DNA of 64,000 nucleotides, from NCBI RefSeq assembly GCF_947493765.1, contig NZ_CANLSZ010000004.1, positions 62,001 to 126,000 of the forward strand, in the 5' to 3' direction. The notes beneath the pieces are model-generated. The model was not told the DNA's origin and did not search any database. It worked only from the letters and a program-made list of their open reading frames with translations. The stretch comes from an uncultured Arthrobacter sp. GTDB lineage: Bacteria > Actinomycetota > Actinomycetes > Actinomycetales > Micrococcaceae. This document shows, piece by piece, positions 37,139 through 44,476 of this stretch. Numbering within the stretch: the stretch's first letter is position 1; every line of letters starts with the position of its first letter. A program made the translations under genes and the position numbers.

Positions 37139-38776
37139 ATGTCCACCGGATCGGCAACGCTGCCCATCGAAGACGCCTACCACGAGGCGAGCTGGGGATG
37201 GCCCGCGGATTCGTACGAGGCAGCTTTGGAGTCCGCGTACCGGGAAGTGACCGACGATGCCCGGCCCGATGCTCTTGGTGTCGGCGCCCAGTGGGCAGGT
37301 ATGGCCTGGTCCGAGGCTGCAGGGTCCTATGCTGCAGGGTCCGAGGCTGCAGGGTCCGCTGATTCTCGGTTACAGGAATCGGGTTGCGACGCCGCGAGTT
37401 CCGACGAGCACGCTCGTGCCCGGGTCGAGGAAGCGTCTGCCGCTGGACTCGTGGGCCTGCTGCAGGAGGCCGTCGCAAGTAATCCACCCAGTCTCGCGAC
37501 CACTCTGGATCTGCTGCGAGCAACGGATCGGCTGGCATCCTGGGCCGCTGCTCAGCGAGCACGCCTGATCGCGAAGGTCCATTCCTTCAGTCGCTCCGAG
37601 CACCATTCCTGGTCCGGCGCATCCTCGTCCCTGGCACTGACGGAGACGGTCGCGGAGACCGCAGCACTGCTCAAGCTGTCGGAGGGTGCCGCTGCCCGCG
37701 TCGTCTCGGAGTCACTCACCCTGACCGGTGAGCTGACGAACACTCTGGTGGCTTTGGAGCAGGGGACCATTTGCGCTGCGCGGGCCTCGGTGATCGTCGA
37801 GCAGTCCCGCACCCTGCCGGACGACGCCGTGCACGCCTTCGAGTCCGAGATCCTGCAGGTGGCGGGAGACCTCAACCGGCCTCGGCTCACGGCGCGGTGC
37901 CGACGTCTTCGCGAGAAGCTCCACCCGGAGACGCTGATCGCGCGGCGGGTCAGGGCGGAGTCGGACAGGTGCGTGGTCTTCGAGCCGGATCGCGACGGGA
38001 TGGCGTGGCTGAGCGCCTATCTGCCCGCCGAGCAGGCACTGGCGATCCATACCTCGCTCGATGCGGTCGCCCACAGTCTTCGGGTGCCGGACGAGCCGCG
38101 CATGCTGGCGCAGCTAAGGGCCGATGTCCTGGCTGACATGCTCCTCGACCCGCGTGGCTCGGCACGCAGCGAGGGCAGCAGACCTGGCCAGGTATCCCGG
38201 TCGCAGTCGGCGAAGATCGTCGTCACCGTCCCGGTGTTCTCCCTCATGGGTCTCACCGATGAGCCGGCGGAACTCGAGGGCTACGGCCCGATCCCCGCCG
38301 ACGCCGCCCGGAAGCTGGCCGCGGACGCCACCTCGTGGCTGCGTTTACTCACCCATCCCTACACGGGAGCGGTCCTCGGTCTGGATCGCACACGATACCG
38401 GCCGAGCGAGGACCTGCGGACGTGGGTCCAGGTGCGGGAGAAGACCTGCAGCTTCTACGGGTGTTCCCGCCCGGCCAGTCAGTGCGATCTCGATCATCTG
38501 CTGGCCTGGGCCCACGACGGCTCGACCAGTGCGGAGAATCTCTACCCCGCCTGCAAACGGCACCACATGCTCAAGCACCAGACGGACTGGACCCCGACGC
38601 CGAATACTGAGGGTGCGCTGACCTGGCTTTCACCGGGTGGCCGCACCTACACGACGCCGCCCGAGCCACCACCGGCAGAACCCGGGTTGTCTGCCACGGC
38701 GCGCGTCCTGCAGGATCTGGACCTTGCGATACGCCCCGAGCCGATCCGTCAAGTCGACTCGCCTCCGCCCTTCTGA
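37139..38776 (+). CDS. DUF222 domain protein with C-terminal HNH nuclease motif
   Basis: 545-residue protein of a family that is multicopy in Micrococcaceae and mycobacteria. The variable N-terminus contains 15-bp DNA repeats (SEAAG SYAAG SEAAG). The DUF222 helical region follows (LAETVAETAALLKLSEGAAARVV; MAWLSAYLPAEQALAIHTSLDAVA). The HNH end has CSFYGCSRPASQCDLDHLLAWAHDG and ENLYPACKRHHMLKH, where the zinc-site cysteines and catalytic His are intact. A nuclease role is inferred; biology is unknown, and a mobile or selfish-element link has been suggested for the family. Start ATG 37139. Codon use looks slightly less GC-rich than neighbours. Confidence 0.9.
   Translation: MSTGSATLPIEDAYHEASWGWPADSYEAALESAYREVTDDARPDALGVGAQWAGMAWSEAAGSYAAGSEAAGSADSRLQESGCDAASSDEHARARVEEASAAGLVGLLQEAVASNPPSLATTLDLLRATDRLASWAAAQRARLIAKVHSFSRSEHHSWSGASSSLALTETVAETAALLKLSEGAAARVVSESLTLTGELTNTLVALEQGTICAARASVIVEQSRTLPDDAVHAFESEILQVAGDLNRPRLTARCRRLREKLHPETLIARRVRAESDRCVVFEPDRDGMAWLSAYLPAEQALAIHTSLDAVAHSLRVPDEPRMLAQLRADVLADMLLDPRGSARSEGSRPGQVSRSQSAKIVVTVPVFSLMGLTDEPAELEGYGPIPADAARKLAADATSWLRLLTHPYTGAVLGLDRTRYRPSEDLRTWVQVREKTCSFYGCSRPASQCDLDHLLAWAHDGSTSAENLYPACKRHHMLKHQTDWTPTPNTEGALTWLSPGGRTYTTPPEPPPAEPGLSATARVLQDLDLAIRPEPIRQVDSPPPF
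37309..37353. repeat. 15-bp tandem repeat in the DUF222/HNH gene
   Basis: Three units (GTCCGAGGCTGCAGG, GTCCTATGCTGCAGG, GTCCGAGGCTGCAGG) and a partial fourth, encoding repeated SxAAG pentapeptides near residue 60. Confidence 0.85.
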
Positions 38777-38811
38777 GGAGCGCCTCAACTCAGAAAACCG
38801 AAACTCGGAAT

Positions 38812-39000
38812 GTGATTCGGACGGCGTGCATCGGGTGGCACGACGAGACGCCGGACAACACTGTGCTGGCAGTCTTCGAGACGCACGCCGAGGCGGCAGC
38901 ACCGGCTGAGGAGATCCAGGATCGATTCGAGGGTGGCGTCATCTTCTCCAGCCGGCTGGTCGATACACGATACGTCGAGGGCACGCGTCACATCTCGTGA
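38812..39000 (+). CDS. Small hypothetical protein
   Basis: A 62-codon frame from GTG 38812 (IRTACIGWHDETPDNTVLAV through to YVEGTRHIS). Third codon positions are strongly G/C, as in real genes here, and the sequence looks like a compact alpha/beta domain (LAVFETHAEAAAPAEEIQ). There is no ribosome site, and the frame begins 35 nt after the DUF222/HNH stop. It could be a real small protein coupled to that gene or a remnant. An opposing minus-strand frame reads poorly. Confidence 0.45.
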   Translation: MIRTACIGWHDETPDNTVLAVFETHAEAAAPAEEIQDRFEGGVIFSSRLVDTRYVEGTRHIS

Positions 39001-39076
39001 AGCGATCCGGTGACCGCCGGCCGAACGACGTCCTCTCGAGTGTCCACCCGCAGAACGGGTCGAGGAAGTACTCGTC

Positions 39077-39856
39077 TCAGACGTCGACGTTCTCCCAGGT
39101 GTCCTGATAAGTAGGACGACGCCACTGCCGCCGACCGCCCTCCCACTCCCGTGCGGAGTCCGTCAGCCAGATCGTCGTGGCGTGCTCCCGGCCCAGCGAA
39201 TCCTCGATCAGGCCCAGACCGAGCGGTATGCTCCCGATCGACTGGAGGGCGCCTTGCGGGAAGGACCACCACGTTCCCGACAAGAGTGCTGTGGGGTCAC
39301 GCGGTCTTTCCTTCTGGGCACGGACCTCCTCGACTCGTGCGGCGCGCGCCCAGGTCGAGAGCAACTGGGCTGGGTTTCTCCCCAGCGGTGCAGGGTCGTC
39401 GGGTGATCGCCAGTCGATCGCCCACTGCTCGACCTGCCTGCCCTGCGACCACCACTGTGTGGACGGCAACGCCGCCACGTACCGGGCGACAGGGGCAAGT
39501 GCGGTCCTGACCTCGGGAAGGCCCGCGAGGACGTCCTCCCCGTCCGGCTCCTGCCACGGATGGGACGTGTCAACCGCCTGGGCCAGCGCCCGGTCGAGGA
39601 GCTCGCCATCCACCCCCGCCACGTCGAGCGAGCCCACGGCGGTCACGAAGTCCGCGGTGGACGGTATCGGCAGCGGATCCTCTGCGGCGTCGGGGACCGC
39701 GGTCAGGATCACCCGGGACGTACCCTTCCCCGGGTCCAGATCGTGCGCGAGCCAGAACGCGGCAGACCTGATCTCGGAACTCATCTCCATGACCAGTTCC
39801 AGGCACAACCGCCGTCCGCGGGGTCCTGCCAGAAGCATCTCGGAGTCCGGGACCAT
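39077..39856 (-). CDS. Hypothetical protein of 259 residues
   Basis: Not recognised. A soluble alpha/beta-looking protein without membrane segments or signal peptide. It includes GRRLCLELVMEMSSEIRSAA, LPSTQWWSQGRQVEQWAIDW, LLSGTWWSFPQGALQSIG and LGREHATTIWLTDSA, with many tryptophans in the second half. Start ATG 39856 lies 6 nt after a TAGGGT box, so it probably has its own leaderless promoter rather than being part of the leucine operon upstream. Confidence 0.72.
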   Translation of the reverse strand: MVPDSEMLLAGPRGRRLCLELVMEMSSEIRSAAFWLAHDLDPGKGTSRVILTAVPDAAEDPLPIPSTADFVTAVGSLDVAGVDGELLDRALAQAVDTSHPWQEPDGEDVLAGLPEVRTALAPVARYVAALPSTQWWSQGRQVEQWAIDWRSPDDPAPLGRNPAQLLSTWARAARVEEVRAQKERPRDPTALLSGTWWSFPQGALQSIGSIPLGLGLIEDSLGREHATTIWLTDSAREWEGGRRQWRRPTYQDTWENVDV

Positions 39857-39862
39857 CTGCTC

Positions 39863-39868
39863 ACCCTA
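39863..39868 (-). promoter_or_regulatory. -10 box of leaderless promoter for the 259-residue protein
   Basis: TAGGGT on the minus strand followed by GAGCAG and the ATG, the same spacing as other leaderless starts in this window. Confidence 0.45.
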
Positions 39869-39906
39869 TCGTCGTCGGCGGGAAGCCCGGATGCGCCCTG
39901 GTCCGC

Positions 39907-40452
39907 TCAGGTGTCGGTCGGTTTCTGGAGCCGCAGGACCATGGTCGATGAGCCCCCGACTCCCCCGACCGTGCGGAAGCCCACCCGCTCGTACAGACGC
40001 CTGGCGTGGTTGTCCGGCTCCACGCTCAGGCTCAGGCACGGCAGCCCGTGTCCGCGTGCCTCACTGATCAGCGCATCGAGCAGCCGCGACCCGATCCCGC
40101 GTCCCCGCCGGGCCCGAACGACGCCGATCGACAATTCGGGCGTGGCCTCGTCCACGAAGCCGTAGCCGGGATCACGCTCGGGAAAGAACCGGAGCCACGC
40201 GGCTCCGACGCGCTGCTGTCCCTCCAGCGCGACGACGCCGAGGTCAGCACCGAGACCACCGGTACGAGGCCAGTCCGCGATGTAGTGCGCGAGCTCCGGC
40301 CGGCTCAGGACCTCCGCAACGCTCCCGCTCGGACCGTCGGGACGCCAGAACGCGGCGGCGACGAGCATCTCGGCGAGGAAGGCAGCATCAGAGGAATCGG
40401 CAGGACGCAATCGCCAGAGATCGAGCTGCCCGGGCGCCCTCGAATCGCTCAA
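39907..40452 (-). CDS. GNAT N-acetyltransferase coupled to the leucine operon
   Basis: 181-residue single-domain acetyltransferase (WRLRPADSSDAAFLAEMLVAA at the start; acetyl-CoA loop VRARRGRGIGSRLLDALISEA; then LSVEPDNHARRLYERVGFRT). The acceptor is unknown. The only start that fits is a TTG at 40452, which overlaps the preceding lyase stop as TTGA, just as other genes of this operon overlap by GTGA or ATGA. It is therefore the last gene of the leucine catabolic unit. Confidence 0.85.
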   Translation of the reverse strand: MSDSRAPGQLDLWRLRPADSSDAAFLAEMLVAAAFWRPDGPSGSVAEVLSRPELAHYIADWPRTGGLGADLGVVALEGQQRVGAAWLRFFPERDPGYGFVDEATPELSIGVVRARRGRGIGSRLLDALISEARGHGLPCLSLSVEPDNHARRLYERVGFRTVGGVGGSSTMVLRLQKPTDT

Positions 40453-41285
40453 GCACCGGCCCTGGCGATCACACTGCGGGCATGCCGGAGGATCGGCTCG
40501 TCGACCATCCTGCCCTCGTAGGTGAACACTCCACGCTCGTGCTCCGCCGCAGCAAGCAGGGCCCGGGCATGCTCCACCTCGTCGTCGGTGGGCGCGAAGG
40601 CCGCACGGATGGTTGCGACCTGACCGGGATGAATACAGGCCTTCGACCCGAAGCCCGACGCGACGGCGTCGTCGGCCTCCTCCTTGAGCCCTGCCGTGTC
40701 CGCGATGTCCACGTACACCGCATCCATCGCGAGGACACCGGCAGCACCGGCCGCGAGCAGCACCTGCGAGCGCGCCTGCAGCGCCACCGCACGATAGGTA
40801 CCCGACGCCGTGCGACTGGAGGTTCCACCGAGCGAGGCCACGAGATCCTCCGCACCCCACATGAGCGCGACGACGCCCTCCGCCCGGGCGATCGACACGG
40901 CCTCGACGACGCCCCTTGCCGTCTCGCACAGCGCGATGACCGAGACATCTCCGAGGACCTCACGGAGCGCTGCGACATCGTCCGCCGACTCCGTCTTGGC
41001 GAGCATGATCGTGCGGTAGACGGTGCCGCGCACGGCCTCGCAGTCGAGCGCGAAGTCCGGGGTCCCCACGCCGTTGACCCGCACGACGGTCCGTGAGGGG
41101 TCCAGCGGAGACTCCTCCAGCGCCGAGTCCGCGAGCGCCTGCCGCGCGGCGGCCTTGGCAGCGGGAGCGACGGCGTCCTCGAGATCGAGGATCACGGTAT
41201 CGGCCCGGTCGGCCGCCTTGGCGTAGCGCTCGGGCCGGTCCGCAGGGCAGAAGAGCAGGGCCGGGCCCAGCACGCCGGCACTCAC
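40449..41285 (-). CDS. CitE-like HpcH/HpaI-family CoA lyase (probable HMG-CoA lyase role)
   Basis: 278-residue TIM-barrel lyase: GPALLFCPADRPERYAKAADRADTVILDLEDAV, RVNGVGT, LCETARGVVEAVSIA, LMWGAEDLVASLGG, and GSKACIHPGQVATI. In the equivalent Mycobacterium tuberculosis cluster the homologous beta-hydroxyacyl-CoA lyase (Rv2498c) cleaves (R)-HMG-CoA to acetyl-CoA and acetoacetate. The gene neighbourhood here supports the same role, but substrate specificity cannot be read from sequence. The GTG start overlaps the MaoC stop. Confidence 0.85.
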   Translation of the reverse strand: MSAGVLGPALLFCPADRPERYAKAADRADTVILDLEDAVAPAAKAAARQALADSALEESPLDPSRTVVRVNGVGTPDFALDCEAVRGTVYRTIMLAKTESADDVAALREVLGDVSVIALCETARGVVEAVSIARAEGVVALMWGAEDLVASLGGTSSRTASGTYRAVALQARSQVLLAAGAAGVLAMDAVYVDIADTAGLKEEADDAVASGFGSKACIHPGQVATIRAAFAPTDDEVEHARALLAAAEHERGVFTYEGRMVDEPILRHARSVIARAGA

Positions 41286-41812
41286 GACGCGCCGTCCCGC
41301 TGCTCCGCGGAGGACCACATGAGCACCGAGCGCGTGGCGGTCGCCACGACGTCGCCGTGCTGGTTCCGACCGGTGTGCGCCATGGAGACGATGCCCTGGC
41401 CAGGGCGCGACGACGACGGCCGCACCCCGGTGATCTCCGTCTGGGTGTACAGCGTGTCGCCGTGGAACAGCGGCTTCGGGAACGCCACGTCGGTGAGCCC
41501 GAGTTGCGCCACGATGGTGCCCTGCGTGAGCTGCGCGACCGACTGCCCCACGAGCGTCGCCAGGGTCAGCATGGAGTTCACGAGTCGCTGCCCGAACGGC
41601 TGCTCGGCGGACCACGCGGCGTCGAGGTGCAGCGCCTGCGTGTTCATGGTGAGCGTGGTGAACAGGACGTTGTCGGCCTCGGTCAGCGTGCGCCCGGGCC
41701 GGTGCGCGTACACGGCGCCGACCACGAGCTCGTCGACGTACAGTCCGCGCTGCACGATGACGTCCCGGGTGGATCCAGTCCTTCGGGTGTCCTGTCCAGG
41801 AGCGTCGCTCAC
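41282..41812 (-). CDS. MaoC-like (R)-specific enoyl-CoA hydratase
   Basis: 176-residue hot-dog-fold hydratase. Features are the helix [29 protein letters not shown], where the catalytic Asp/His region is expected, and [43 protein letters not shown] and [19 protein letters not shown] follow. By context it would hydrate 3-methylglutaconyl-CoA to (R)-HMG-CoA; this is inference from the M. tuberculosis Rv2499c-like arrangement. The GTG start at 41812 overlaps the scoB stop. Confidence 0.86.
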   Translation of the reverse strand: MSDAPGQDTRRTGSTRDVIVQRGLYVDELVVGAVYAHRPGRTLTEADNVLFTTLTMNTQALHLDAAWSAEQPFGQRLVNSMLTLATLVGQSVAQLTQGTIVAQLGLTDVAFPKPLFHGDTLYTQTEITGVRPSSSRPGQGIVSMAHTGRNQHGDVVATATRSVLMWSSAEQRDGAS

Positions 41813-42456
41813 GCCTCGAGCTCGATCCGCAAGGGCGCTCCCGTGGCGGCGACGACGTCGTCCGTGGAGACATCGGGTGCTGTCTCACGCAGCACGAGGC
41901 CGTCCGGTCCGACGTCGATCACGGCGAGATCGGTGACGATCCTGTCCACGCAGCCCTTGCCGGTCAGCGGCAGCGAGCAGGCCTCGACGATCTTGGGACG
42001 TCCGGAGCGGTCCACGTGCTCCATCATCACGATCACGCGCTTGGCCCCGAACACCAGGTCCATGGCCCCGCCCATGCCCTTGACCATCTTGCCGGGCACC
42101 ATCCAGTTGGCCAGATCACCGTTCTGCGCCACCTCCATGGCACCGAGGACGGCGACGTCCACGTGCCCTCCCCGGATCATGCCGAAGGACGCGGCCGAGT
42201 CGAAGAACGCCGCCCCGGCATTGGCGGTGACGGTCTCCTTGCCGGCGTTGATCAGATCCGGGTCCAGCTCCTCCTCCGTGGGGTAGGGCCCCACGCCGAG
42301 GATGCCGTTCTCCGAGTGCAGCACCACCTCCACGCCGTCGGGGATGTAGTTCGGGATCAGCGTGGGCATGCCGATGCCCAGATTGACGTACTGGCCGTTC
42401 TTCAGCTCCTGCGCCACCCTGGCGGCGAGTTCGTTGCGCGTCAGTGCCATGCTCAT
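41809..42456 (-). CDS. scoB: 3-oxoacid CoA-transferase subunit B
   Basis: Beta subunit of a succinyl-CoA:acetoacetate (or related) CoA-transferase. 215 residues with [19 protein letters not shown] and the catalytic glutamate in [13 protein letters not shown] (Glu49), then [14 protein letters not shown]. It would activate acetoacetate made in leucine breakdown. ATG 42456 overlaps the scoA stop (ATGA); a second in-frame ATG at 42450 is possible. Confidence 0.93.
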   Translation of the reverse strand: MSMALTRNELAARVAQELKNGQYVNLGIGMPTLIPNYIPDGVEVVLHSENGILGVGPYPTEEELDPDLINAGKETVTANAGAAFFDSAASFGMIRGGHVDVAVLGAMEVAQNGDLANWMVPGKMVKGMGGAMDLVFGAKRVIVMMEHVDRSGRPKIVEACSLPLTGKGCVDRIVTDLAVIDVGPDGLVLRETAPDVSTDDVVAATGAPLRIELEA

Positions 42457-43250
42457 GCTCCTTCGGGTGCGTTCAGGCCGGCCTGCGGATCGGGCGCGCC
42501 GTGCAGGGAGACCGTCCGCTTCTCGATGCGCTTCTCCACGTCGGGGGCGAGGACGACGCGCTGCACGAAGATGCCCGGTGTGTGGACCTCGGCGGGATCG
42601 AGCTCCCCCGGCTCCACGAGCTCCTCGACCTCGGCGATCGTGATCCTCCCGGCCTGGGCACACAGCGGATTGAAGTTCATCGCCGTCGCGTGGAACACCA
42701 GATTGCCGTGCCGGTCGCCCTTCCAGGCATGGACCAGCGCGTAGTCCGGGCGCACCGATTCCTCGAGCACGTAGTCCATGCCGTCGAACGAGCGCACCTC
42801 CTTCGGCTTCGAGGCGACGGCGATCCCGCCCTCGGCGTCGTACCGCTGCGGCAGCCCGCCCTCGCTCACCTGGGTGCCGACACCCGCCGTCGTGTAGAAG
42901 GCGGGGATCCCGGCCCCGCCCGCCCGGAGCTTCTCGGCGAGCGTGCCCTGCGGGGTGAGCTCCACCTCGAGCTCACCGGAGAGGTACTGGCGGGCGAACT
43001 CCTTGTTCTCCCCCACGTAGGAGCTGATGGTCCGGCGGATCCGGTGATCGGAGAGCAGCCTCCCGAGGCCCCAGCCGTCCACACCGCAGTTGTTGCTGAT
43101 CGTCTCCAGCTCCGACGTCCCCCGCGCATGCAGGGCGTCGATGAGCGCCACGGGGATGCCGCAGAGCCCGAAGCCTCCGACCGCCAGGGACGCGCCGTCG
43201 GGGATGTCCGCGACGGCCTCCTCCGCACTGTCGAGCACCTTGTTGATCAC
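42453..43250 (-). CDS. scoA: 3-oxoacid CoA-transferase subunit A
   Basis: Alpha subunit partner of ScoB. 265 residues showing [21 protein letters not shown], the family loop [39 protein letters not shown] and [19 protein letters not shown]. The C-terminal 25 residues beyond [10 protein letters not shown] are Pro/Ala-rich. It lies 53 nt after the acyl-CoA dehydrogenase gene, the widest gap in this operon, and could have an internal promoter, though none is obvious. Confidence 0.93.
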   Translation of the reverse strand: MINKVLDSAEEAVADIPDGASLAVGGFGLCGIPVALIDALHARGTSELETISNNCGVDGWGLGRLLSDHRIRRTISSYVGENKEFARQYLSGELEVELTPQGTLAEKLRAGGAGIPAFYTTAGVGTQVSEGGLPQRYDAEGGIAVASKPKEVRSFDGMDYVLEESVRPDYALVHAWKGDRHGNLVFHATAMNFNPLCAQAGRITIAEVEELVEPGELDPAEVHTPGIFVQRVVLAPDVEKRIEKRTVSLHGAPDPQAGLNAPEGA

Positions 43251-43303
43251 TGCGTCTCCTTCGCTGCTGTCCGATACGCCTGTGAGAATGTCGGCTCGAA
43301 GGC

Positions 43304-44476
43304 CTACAGACCGAGCTCCCGCGCGATGAGCATGAGCTGGACCTCCGTGGTCCCCTCTCCGATCTCGAGGATCTTCGAGTCACGATAGTGCCTCGCGACC
43401 GGGAACTCGTTGATGTACCCGTACCCGCCGAAGATCTGCGTGGCATCGCGAGCGTTGTCCATGGCGGCTTCCCCGGCCACGAGCTTGGCGATCGAGGCCT
43501 GCGTCTTGAAGGGCTTGCCCGCGAGCATCCGCGACGCGGCGTCGTAGTAGGCCAGGCGGGCCGTGTCGGCACGGACCTTCATGCGCGCGATCTTGAACTG
43601 GACGGACTGGTAGGAGCCGATGTTGCTGCCGAACGCCATGCGCTCGCCGGCGTACTTGATCGACTCCTCCACGCAGCCCTGCGCGGCACCCGTGGCGAGC
43701 GCGGCGATGGCGATCCGGCCCTCGTCGAGGATCTGCAGGAAGTTGGCGTAGCCGCGGCCCCGCTCACCGAGCAGATTCGCCTCGGGGACGCGGACGTCCT
43801 TGAGGGTCAGCGGGTGCGTGTCGGAGGCGTTCCAGCCCACCTTGTCGTACGCCTTCTCCGCGGTGAAGCCCGGCGTGTCCGAGGGCACCAGGATGGTGGA
43901 GATCTCCTTCTTCACCGTGCCGTCCGGGCGCTCCGACGTCCCGGTGACGGCCGTGACGGTGACGAGCGAGGTGATGTCGGTGCCGGAGTTCGTGATGAAC
44001 TCCTTCGTGCCGTTGATCACCCACTCGGAGCCGTTCGCACCCTCCTCGAGCTTCGCCGTCGTCTTCGTCCCTGAGGCGTCGGACCCGGCCTCGGACTCCG
44101 TCAGGCCGAAGCCACCGAGGGCCGTACCCGCGGCGAGCGAGGGCAGCCACTGCTGCTTCTGCTCCTCGGTGCCGAACCGGTACACCGGCATGGCGCCGAG
44201 GGACACCCCTGCCTCGAGGGTGATCGCCACGGACTGGTCCACGCGGGCCAGCTGCTCGAGCGCGAGGCAGAGCGCGAAGTAGTCGCCGCCCATTCCGCCG
44301 TACTCCTCCGGGAACGGCAGGCCGAATAGGCCCATGTCGGCCATCTGCTTGACCACCTCGTAGGGGAAGCTGTGCTCGGCGTCGTGCTTGGCCGAGACCG
44401 GGGCCACCACCTCGTCGGCGAACTCGCGGACCGTGTCGACGAGATCCTGGTATTCCTCGCTCAATTCGAAGTTCAT
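43304..44476 (-). CDS. Acyl-CoA dehydrogenase, probably isovaleryl-CoA specific
   Basis: FAD flavoprotein oxidising an acyl-CoA to the 2-enoyl-CoA. The 390 residues have the N-terminal helical domain (FELSEEYQDLVDTVREFADE), the FAD/substrate segment FGLTESEAGSDASGTKT, and WVINGTKEFITNSG. The C-terminal domain has QIFGGYGYINEFPVARHYRDSKILEIGEGTTE. The neighbouring methylcrotonyl-CoA carboxylase genes favour isovaleryl-CoA as substrate (FadE19-like position in M. tuberculosis). The ATG overlaps the carboxylase stop. Confidence 0.9.
   Translation of the reverse strand: MNFELSEEYQDLVDTVREFADEVVAPVSAKHDAEHSFPYEVVKQMADMGLFGLPFPEEYGGMGGDYFALCLALEQLARVDQSVAITLEAGVSLGAMPVYRFGTEEQKQQWLPSLAAGTALGGFGLTESEAGSDASGTKTTAKLEEGANGSEWVINGTKEFITNSGTDITSLVTVTAVTGTSERPDGTVKKEISTILVPSDTPGFTAEKAYDKVGWNASDTHPLTLKDVRVPEANLLGERGRGYANFLQILDEGRIAIAALATGAAQGCVEESIKYAGERMAFGSNIGSYQSVQFKIARMKVRADTARLAYYDAASRMLAGKPFKTQASIAKLVAGEAAMDNARDATQIFGGYGYINEFPVARHYRDSKILEIGEGTTEVQLMLIARELGL

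Noticed and set aside
37139-38776. DUF222/HNH gene as a group II intron, homing endonuclease or insertion sequence
   Set aside because: No intron structure, terminal inverted repeats, target duplication or interrupted host gene were seen; it stands as an independent gene.
38785-38991. Minus-strand frame overlapping the small ORF at 38812-39000
   Set aside because: Poorer codon bias and less protein-like sequence than the plus-strand frame.
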